From NCBI GenBank assembly GCA_000151295.1, contig GG745344.1, forward strand, positions 984,382-1,034,289: a DNA stretch of 49,908 nt, read 5' to 3'. Origin of the DNA: Allomyces macrogynus ATCC 38327 (Eukaryota; Blastocladiomycota; Blastocladiomycetes; Blastocladiales; Blastocladiaceae). The notes under the pieces were generated by a model. The model was not told the DNA's origin. It did no database searches and saw only the letters and a program-made list of their open reading frames with translations. Position numbers and translations under genes: made by a program. Position 1 is the first letter of the stretch, and every line of letters begins with the position of its first letter. This document shows positions 42,801 through 49,908 of this stretch, piece by piece.

Positions 42801-44924
42801 ATGTCGCAGCACCTCGTCGTCACGGCCGGCGCGTCCCAAGTAAACAATCACCCAGCCGTCAATGTTGCCATTGCCAGCCCAGCAGATGGTGGTGGTCCAT
42901 CCGACCCGCCCTCGCATCCGGCATCACTGTCGCTCACGGGCCTCCCGGACGAGATTTTGTTTCTCATCTTTGAGCGTATTCTTGATGGCGAGCCTCGGTG
43001 CAGCAAGGGGTTCATTGCGATCGAGTCGTTTGCCGCCAGATCTCTCATTGCTCTGTGTCGCTCGTGTCATACTTTTTTTCCACTTGTCAAGGAGACCATG
43101 CGATGCTCGTTGGCAATTCGAGTTGGTGTGGTTGACACCAGAACAGAGGACCTGACGTCGTGTGTGGTTGTCGCCCCTGGGATGCCTGTTCGGCCAGCGC
43201 CAAAACTCGACGCAGGTTGTCATACGACTTGGGCACGAAGTGTGCTTGCAGTCGGAGCCACGCCCGAGCCGGCACAACGCAACAGTAGCAGCAGCATTGA
43301 AGCAAAAAGAGTTGTCGTGTGCGTGCCTGACTTTGAAAGCGGCCGGACTTTGCCTGTACCAGCCTGCTTGATCCATGCACTCACAATTGAAGGATTCGGG
43401 GCGACCGACCTCCAGAATCATTTCCTCACCGTGCTCGGCTGGCTTGCGCGATACTTCCCGCGATTGTCGTCGTTTGACTTTGGCTTTGGCTTGAAGGGAC
43501 CTCCACGCGCCCTGGAATACGCTATCCAGTACTGGGCCAGGACACTGACGGAGCTTCGTCTGCTTGTCGTGTCTGTACGGCCCGAGGGCCCTGCCATGAT
43601 GCTCCATACCGACATGCAGTTGCTCCCTGTCTCTGTTGATTGTGTCCGTGCTCAGCTTGCCCAATTTGCACCGACGCTGCGCAAGCTCATCATTATTTTG
43701 AGCTCAATGGCCGAAGATGAGGTGATTCAGCTACTTGGGCCAACGCCACTGTCTTTTAGGGCTCTCCATGAGTTGTCCGCATCAGTTGCAGTGCTGGACA
43801 TGCTTGCATCCGGCATTTCCACTGGCGTTGCTCTACCTGCACCGCTTCGCACACTCACAGTGTACCCGAACAATTTCGCGTTGATTCATCGCCCCTTGGT
43901 CCAGTTCCCGTTGCTCCCGCAACTCTCGCGTGTCGAATTGAACCAGTTGCTTGTCACTGAACATGTACTTGAAAATTTGGCGGCCGCTGCACCAAGTCTC
44001 GCCACACTGAACCTGGTGTGCTGTTCTCTTGCGTGTGACAAGCACGCTGCGCCCGTGTCATTTCCCAGGCTGACGGAAATTGTAGTCGACAGCAACAAGA
44101 TCCACCTGGTCGACCTGGTCCGGGTGCTACAGGGGCCAGAAATCGACCGCGTGCGCATCAACTTCCGCGATCCTGTGGCGCCACCCACTGTTTCGCATCT
44201 TTGGCTATCTGTCTCGACGGTGACGCTCACTTCGGGGGTCTCTCTGCCGTTCGACGCTGCCATTCTCGATGCACTGCCTCGACTGCGGACATTAAAACTC
44301 GACATGATCTATGTCGATTGGGACCGGGGGATATGGCCGGATCTTAAGTCCTTGACGGCGCTCACCGCCAGTACACGGTTTCTACGCCAACTGGTGGCAC
44401 GCCGCCCAAGAGTATTGCGTCGCTTGGTCGAACTCCAAGTGATCAATGCGGTGACCTTCATTCCCAAGGCTGTGTTCCACACTCTGAATCGATTTCGTGC
44501 GTCAATAGTGAGCGTGCGCGTGTTGGACACGCTGTCGCGCATGCCCAACTTGACTATGGTCTCTTTGGACGGCATCTTCGGTGCGGGCGGGTTTGTGCAT
44601 GAGTGGACGCTCGTTTACCGTCAGGGGAATCCTGTCTGGCGCGCACTGCATCGTTCCACGATCATCACGCATCGGCTCGTGGTGGAAGTGAAGCAAATTG
44701 TTGACGCTGACAAGGCGGCGCGCCAGATTACCACGGCTGCACTGTCGGTTGCCAAGTTTGCCGTGAAGCGACCGATGTCACTGGACGTGGTCGTGATGGC
44801 GGATCTGGATGCGGATATGGTGTCGCAGATCGGTGCAAAGCTCGAGGAGCTTCCAGTGGAGAGTGTGACGGGACGCGTTGTCGTGCCTGGAGCGCACAAG
44901 GGGGTCCACGGTGGGCAGTCCTGA
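42801..44924 (+). CDS. Array F-box/LRR protein copy 5 (intact)
   Basis: Single-exon frame of 707 aa, starting MSQHLVV in the conserved context. The F-box is at about residues 44-97 (LSLTGLPDEILFLIFERIL ... IESFAARSLIALCRSCHTF). LRR-like segments follow (LPQLSRVELNQLLVT, FPRLTEIVVDSNKI, LPRLRTLKLDMIYV, MPNLTMVSLDGIF), then the array's C-terminal module: YRQGNPVWRALH, HRLVVEVKQIVDADKAARQI, KFAVKRPMSLDVVVMADLDADMVSQIGAK, VTGRVVVPGA. Compared with copy 1 an in-frame stretch of roughly 35 residues is missing around the FPNLRTL...FVTPVLESL repeat (here PAMMLHTDMQLLPVSVDCVRA), so it is shorter without loss of frame. An in-frame Met at 42702 could extend the N terminus. It is probably an SCF substrate receptor. 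Confidence 0.85.
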   Translation: MSQHLVVTAGASQVNNHPAVNVAIASPADGGGPSDPPSHPASLSLTGLPDEILFLIFERILDGEPRCSKGFIAIESFAARSLIALCRSCHTFFPLVKETMRCSLAIRVGVVDTRTEDLTSCVVVAPGMPVRPAPKLDAGCHTTWARSVLAVGATPEPAQRNSSSSIEAKRVVVCVPDFESGRTLPVPACLIHALTIEGFGATDLQNHFLTVLGWLARYFPRLSSFDFGFGLKGPPRALEYAIQYWARTLTELRLLVVSVRPEGPAMMLHTDMQLLPVSVDCVRAQLAQFAPTLRKLIIILSSMAEDEVIQLLGPTPLSFRALHELSASVAVLDMLASGISTGVALPAPLRTLTVYPNNFALIHRPLVQFPLLPQLSRVELNQLLVTEHVLENLAAAAPSLATLNLVCCSLACDKHAAPVSFPRLTEIVVDSNKIHLVDLVRVLQGPEIDRVRINFRDPVAPPTVSHLWLSVSTVTLTSGVSLPFDAAILDALPRLRTLKLDMIYVDWDRGIWPDLKSLTALTASTRFLRQLVARRPRVLRRLVELQVINAVTFIPKAVFHTLNRFRASIVSVRVLDTLSRMPNLTMVSLDGIFGAGGFVHEWTLVYRQGNPVWRALHRSTIITHRLVVEVKQIVDADKAARQITTAALSVAKFAVKRPMSLDVVVMADLDADMVSQIGAKLEELPVESVTGRVVVPGAHKGVHGGQS

Positions 44925-45414
44925 TTGGGCATGGCTGCAAGAACGTCAGCAGGCTGTGGGTTGGTTGCTCCATTTGTTTTCGTTCTTTGGCCATTCCCGC
45001 ATGTCCGTTTGTTGCTTTTAGTCTCTTCTCCCGGCTTATATAGTACCCATTCAGGGAAGCAAAGCAGTTTTCGAGCACAGGTGGTGACGTCTGAGCTCGC
45101 CCAGAAACGCCTGTTCAGCACAAGCCGTTTCCGATCGTCCTGAGCTGGAGAGAGCAGAAAATGAAGATCGGCACCGTGGGCCAAAATGTTTTATCATCGA
45201 CCACCAGCGACGCCCTTGCTCGGACTGGAGAGCATCGTTCGGCGCCGGCGATGTTGTGCTTGCGGAAACATCGTGCAATCTGCTCTGCGAGCGAGCACGC
45301 GCGTGTGAGTTGCTTCCCACTTCTGCTCCATCACTCTCCAGTTGCCAGCAGTTGCGAGATGCCACACGTCGTGACGAACACCAAACGAGCACATGAGCGC
45401 ACCCTGCAAAGAAT
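44925..45414. other. Intergenic stretch with a TATA-like element
   Basis: About 490 bases between array copy 5 and the TAPT1-family gene. TTATATAG occurs at about 45036-45043, roughly 370 bases before the proposed start codon. No gene seen. Confidence 0.4.
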
Positions 45415-48251
45415 ATGAGTGGAACGACACCGATACCATCTGCAACGGCACTAACTGGTCAGTCAGATCGCGAGGACCCATTTGCGATACCGCCGCGCAT
45501 CAACAAGTACAGCCCAACCGAAAATACCCAAGTCTGGCACTCGCCGCTACTCCGCAGCTCGTTACTCCAACGTGCCGATCTCGCAAGCGCTGATACGGAC
45601 CATGGATCTGCAAACCTGTCCACCGTCCCGCGCGTGTCGGTTGCAACCTATTTGCACGCGCTGCTCTACGGTGAAGATGTACCGCAGGGCGTCGCGCAAA
45701 AGAGCCAGCGCATTTCCAACTTTTTCCACGTGCCGTTTGAACTCGAAAAGGCATGCCGTCATGTCGTGGTCATAATGCGTCGACGACTGATGGCTGATGT
45801 CGAGACACCAAGAATAGACGATCTGGCTCGGCTACCTGATATGCCTGGACTCGTTTCTCTGGATCTTCACGATCCTTCCATTTAGTGCCTTTCTCGCCAT
45901 TCGATCCTTGCTCCGCGCCCCTTGGACGGACCGATGGGAGGTCCACCCGAACCATCGCATGGAACTCTGGCGCGCGTTGATTCTCGGTCTGGCGTGCCTG
46001 GCGCTCTACCAAATCGACACCAACGTCATGTAACATGGCGTTCGCGGGCAATGTAAACATCTCCGCGTTGCTAGTGTTGTTTCCAGCTCGACCTGTTGGC
46101 TGCAAGCTCATTTCAGCGTTGCTCCTGCGCACTTGCTTGTAGCAATGATGAGATTCTACGTATTGTTCAACCTGCTCAAGGTGTTTGACAAGCTGTACTG
46201 CAGTTTTGGGCTCAACATTTTGGACTAGCTCTTTGCACGATCGCTCGAGACGAGCGAAGACGTTTGACGCATCCCGTTTGTTGTACACTTCCTCTTGGCG
46301 GCAGTCTATGTCGGTGAGTTCCCCTGCACTCTGGATTGTTCGTCATGATACAGTGAAATGACCTTCGACACGCTTGTCCCAACAGTGGTTCACGCTGTTG
46401 TGTACCTGCACCAAATGGTGAGCACGGCCGTCACCAGCTCTCACTGCAGCCACCCTTATCCTGCTCACGTCCGTCGTTCACGCGCATTGACGCCGATATT
46501 GAGTCGCTTCCAGGTGACGCCCAATGCGTCCATCAACTCGCACAACAATGCGCTCTTGTCGCTGCCCATTTCCAACCAATTTGGCGAGGTCAAGCAGGCC
46601 GTCTTCAAGCGCTTCGAGCCCGAAAATTTTTACCAGTTGACTTGTTCCGGACCGTCCTCACTTCCCCTCTTCCCTCATCCTGTTTCCGCGTTCCACTCGC
46701 GCTCACCAATCCATCCCCGTGCTCAGACATGGTCGAGCGCATGAACCTGACCGTCTTCCTGGGCCTCAACGTTCTGCCCAACTACCTCGAGCTCGCCAAC
46801 ACCGACTCGGGCCCGGCATGGACCATACCCGTGCCGTACGTCTGGTGGACGGGCGGCGCACAGTGGGTCGCGCACGCGACCGATGCCGTCTGGGTCGAGG
46901 CGTCGCACTTGGACGCGTTGAGTTTTGCCGCTGATCCGGGCCGCCGATTGACGCGCGCGTGGTGGGCGCTGATTGGGATGTTGTGTGCGGGTGCGCCGGT
47001 CACGTCGTTTGGGTTCCATTGGGGAACGGTGGCATGGATGGCGCCGACTTGGGTCGGGCTTGTTGCGCAGATCGTGCAGCCGGCGCTGCTGGTGATGGCG
47101 AGCGAGGTGATGGTGGATAGGCTCAAGGTACGGTCTGTCCTGTTCGGAAGCACGGATATGTTGCTCACACGATGTACGTCAGGCCTCGTTCATCCCCAAG
47201 TTCAACAAACTCAAGCCCGTAGAGCTCTACCGGCGGTACCGGCACGTTCTCTGCGCCGAGGTCGCGCTGTCCGTGACCGCGGTCGACGCAGCGAGCTTCA
47301 AGTTCCTTGCCACTTCAACCAACTCGGCTGCCCCCGCTACCGCTCTCGAGCCCCGCATCGACGTTTCTCCACCCGAGCACGACGCCCCATATCACGACAC
47401 TCCCACCCGCCCGACCTCGCCTGACCACGCCTCCTCCGCGACCCCCACCCCACGCCAGCGCGGAAGATCCTCATCCGCCTCCCTCTCGCGGCGCACCCCG
47501 TCGGTCCCATCCCGCTCCGCACGCTAGCTTTCCCGACAACGGTCGGCCGCGAGCACGCCGCGTGCGCTGTCGCGGTCGCGCACGCCCTCGGCCACTCCCA
47601 TCCCGACCCCGGTCCCCGCTGCCGAGCCGACACCCCGCGTGCCGCGCGCGCCGCGGTGGTCGACGACCAGCGACCACGTCCCCTCGCGGCGGCTTGGTTT
47701 CGGGGTGCTGGCGCTGGCGGTGCTGATGCTGCGGATGGGCGCAGAAGTGGTCACCGCGATGGACGCGTTGTGGGGGATCCGCGAGGCGATGGTCGTGCCG
47801 ACTATGCCGACGCTGGTCGCGTGGGGGGAGGTGGTGTGGGTTGCCGCGCAGAAGCAGGGTGGGTGATATGATCAGGTGGATCCCACCGCGCGTGCTTGAT
47901 GTGGTGACCCGTGCCGCGGCGTGGGTCAGTGGAGCGGTGGTCGCGGGGCTCGAGCGGTACCTGCTCGTGGCCGTGGTTGCGGTGGTCGTGTACGCAGTGT
48001 CCGTATCGCTCCCGACCTGCATTCGGGTTACTGGGACCCCTTATCTGACGCTGACCATCATCTTCGACAGCCTGTTCTCGCTCAAGGTCCTGCTCGGCGC
48101 GACATTGCTCGACGTGTGTCTCCGCACGCAGCTGCCGGCGATTCTGCACGCCGACGACCCCAAGGACGCGGCCGCCGCCGCGGAAGCCGCAGCCGAGGAC
48201 CGACTGGCGCGCATCGACCGGTACATGCTCGTCAAGTGGCGCATTCCGTGA
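45415..48251 (+). pseudogene. TAPT1/Emp65-family membrane protein gene with in-frame stops
   Basis: Conserved blocks of the TAPT1 family occur in order: SVATYLHALLYGEDVPQ...FFHVPFELEK, IWLGYLICLDSFLWIFTILPF, HGVRGQSMMRFYVLFNLLKVFDKL, SFGLNILD, AAVYVVVHAVVYLHQMV, NASINSHNNALLSLPISNQF, EVKQAVFKRFEPENFYQL, LLVMASEVMVDRLK, ASFIPKFNKL, and a C terminus with DSLFSLKVLLGATLL and RIDRYMLVKWRIP. Introns 46053-46142, 46314-46385 and 46418-46513 splice exactly in phase. Yet the frame contains TAA (46031), TAG (46226) and TGA (46265) within conserved exons, TAG (47525) in a Ser/Arg-rich loop and a one-base shift near 47860. The first intron's donor (about 45755-45800) is unclear. Several membrane spans are expected (ER or Golgi in relatives). 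Best read as a young pseudogene. Confidence 0.7.
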
Positions 48252-48554
48252 CGTGAAGTGGATTGGGAATGGAAATGCAACGTGTATTGAACAATCAATG
48301 AGCCAATCCAGGAGCAAATGTCATCAACAACGAAAGACGAGAACGGAAAAGAGATGATTGAGCAGGGAAAAACGGTATTCGTGCCAGTAATCGAGCGCTG
48401 CGCGAGCTGGGCCAGTCGGCAGGTGCCGTGGCCAATGCCAAATGAAGAACGAGAACAATGAATGAATATCAAACGATTTTCGAGAGCGGGAAATGAAAAT
48501 GAAGGTGGGGAAATCTGGTGCTGTAGTTGCCGTTGCGTGGGCCGGTCCCCGCGC
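48252..48554. other. Spacer between convergent genes
   Basis: About 300 bases, A-rich on the + strand, holding the two 3' ends. No gene seen. Confidence 0.45.
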
Positions 48555-49908
48555 TCACTCGTCGTCGTAATAGTCGACTTCGACCATCATATCGTCGCCG
48601 CCTTGGCCCGCGCCTGCCCATCCACCCGCCGCGCCACTGTTGGCCGCGGCGACGCCGCCCTGGTACGCGGCCGCGCCGTACGGGTCCATCCCCATGCCCA
48701 TGCCCATCCCGGGTCCGTAAAACTCGTCCCAGAACCCCACACCGCTGGCGCCAGCACCGGCGCCCATTCCCGCAAAGAATTGCTGCGCGGCCGAAGGCGG
48801 CGGCGACTGGCCGAGCGGGGCAATATCCGCGAACCGCGACTGTTGCGGTTGCGGTGTCTGCAAGTCGGCGAACCGCGCCGGGTTAATATGCGCGCGCGTC
48901 GACATCGCCACGGCGCCCGGGTACGCGCCATTCGGGAGCTGCATTCTACGCGGGCCAAACCCGGCCGCGCCAAACCCTGATCTGAACATGCCGCCCGCGG
49001 CGGAGGCGGAGGGCGGGCCGTCGAATCCGCGGTCGCTGGGCGGGTTGGCGAGCTCAACGCGCACGTAGTGCCCGTGGATCGTCAGGCCTTGCAGGAGCGA
49101 GTGCGCGCGGACGGCGTCTTCAGCGCGGGCGAAATGAATGAAGACCATGCTGTGGAGGTCGAGAACGGAAGTCAGGGACCAGGACGCAGGGAATGGGAAC
49201 CAACGCGAAAAATGCGCGCGTACCCGCGATCCAGCAAGAAATCAGTCATCGTGACCTCGCCAAACCGCTCCATGTACGCCTTGATCTCGTCGCGGTTCAC
49301 TTCCGGCACGTTTGCCAAGAACAAACTCGCGGGTGGCGTGCCATTCGCATTCAACGGGATCGCCGCACACGCGCTGACGCGAATCGCCTGTCCGGCGACA
49401 TGCCAGGTGCCCAAATCCAGCGCCGCCGCGGCGGCCGCGTGCGTCTTGAACTTGACATAACAATGATCGGCCTCGGTGCCACGAGCGCGGTCGAACCCGC
49501 GCTTGATCGCATCAATCGGCCCGAAACGGCCACACCGGTCACGCAGGACGCGCAGCGGCATGTACGGCGGAAGCCGCGACAGGTAGACGTGTTCGATCGG
49601 CACGACCGTGACGCGGCCCGACTCGGATGTCAGGTTCGGCACGCCGGGACCCGACGGCGGCGAACGCGGTACGGGTGCCGTGGGCGCGACGGCCGTCGAG
49701 ACGGCGGCAGCCGACGCGGCCGACGCGAACATGGCCGCAGCGCCTGCGGCCGACGGCGGCGCGGCGCGCGTGGACGGCGCGAGCGCGTACCGCATTGGCG
49801 ACCGTGGGATCCCGCCGTCGAGCGCGCGGCGGCTTTCGCGTGCGATTTCGAGCAGTGGACCAGAACGAGCTGCACTTCGTCGGCAAGTAGCGCCATCAGT
49901 TCGCGCAG
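48555..49908 (-). CDS. RNA-binding protein with two RRM domains (5' end outside window)
   Basis: Exon 2 (49149-48555) joins exon 1 (49224 and rightwards) across a 74-nt intron (GTACGC...CACAG) in phase 2. RRM1: HVYLSRLPPYMPLRVLRDRCGRFG ... DHCYVKFKTHAAAAAAL. RRM2: SLFLANVPEVNRDEIKAYMERFGEVTM ... and, across the intron, RGMVFIHFARAEDAVRAHSLLQGLTIHGHYVRVELA. The tail is Gly/Ala/Met/Pro-rich (GPGMGMGMGMDPYG) and ends acidic (EVDYYDDE), typical of low-complexity RNP proteins. The frame is open from an ATG at 49795 to the window edge and reads plausibly upstream (LLEIARESRRALDGGIPRSP), so the true start probably lies outside. Likely an mRNA-binding regulator. The exact family is not recognised. 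Confidence 0.8.

Noticed and set aside
46194..46228. A tiny intron that would remove the TAG in the TAPT1 gene
   Set aside because: It would be about 34 nt, shorter than any intron here, and would delete SFGLNILD, which is conserved in the family.
46031..47527. Reassignment of stop codons to sense codons as an explanation of the TAPT1 stops
   Set aside because: Intact genes here end where their families end using TAG (RagC, sphingomyelinase-like), TGA (kinase, RRP5) and TAA (F-box at 20.3 kb), so all three codons work as stops.
1..49908. CRISPR arrays, rRNA or tRNA genes, transposase or reverse-transcriptase genes
   Set aside because: I looked for regularly spaced repeats, tRNA-like and rRNA-like sequence and the usual catalytic motifs on both strands and saw none; divergent or short elements could be missed by eye.

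Overview
This window looks like nuclear DNA of a GC-rich, early-diverging fungus. A blastocladiomycete or chytrid is my best guess from content and style, not from any search. Genes carry short GT-AG introns (mostly 64-96 nt, one of 196 and one of 169), often with a CTGAC-like branch site. The gene set is fungal or opisthokont: a Pyp-type rhodanese plus tyrosine phosphatase, a PPZ-type phosphatase, RRP5, a RagC/Gtr2 GTPase, a TAPT1/Emp65-family membrane protein and many F-box/LRR proteins.

Layout. 0.6-13 kb holds mostly intact genes: a MAPK-phosphatase-like PTP (+), a glycerate 3-kinase-like P-loop kinase (+), a PPZ-like Ser/Thr phosphatase (-), an unrecognised two-exon gene (+), and a four-exon sphingomyelinase-like phosphodiesterase with an unusual N-terminal beta-sandwich (+). 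13-28 kb is an accessory zone. It has one intact F-box/LRR gene (18.6-20.3 kb), a Met/His/Cys-rich GPI-type surface protein, a tiny CHCH-like Cys protein and a six-exon bacterial-type (LolD/MacB-like) ABC ATPase, set among decayed F-box/LRR copies on both strands and a decayed RCC1-repeat gene. 28.4-33.4 kb is a housekeeping island: a short RRP5 (-) diverging from RagC/Gtr2 (+) across a shared promoter region. 33.7-44.9 kb is a head-to-tail array of five paralogous F-box/LRR genes. The outer two are open and the inner three are broken to increasing degrees. 45.4-48.3 kb holds a TAPT1-family gene whose splice sites and conserved blocks are kept but which carries several in-frame stops and a frameshift. 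The right edge holds part of a two-RRM RNA-binding protein (-).

The most unusual content is the F-box/LRR family. Most copies end in the same roughly 100-residue C-terminal module, which I do not recognise, and the window shows many stages of birth and decay. Intact genes such as RagC/Gtr2, RRP5, the kinase, the sphingomyelinase-like gene and the ABC gene can be spliced to exact multiples of three. The single-base breaks in the F-box, RCC1 and TAPT1 genes are therefore probably real, although homopolymer assembly errors must be excluded.

All product names rest on motifs read by eye. No database search was possible.
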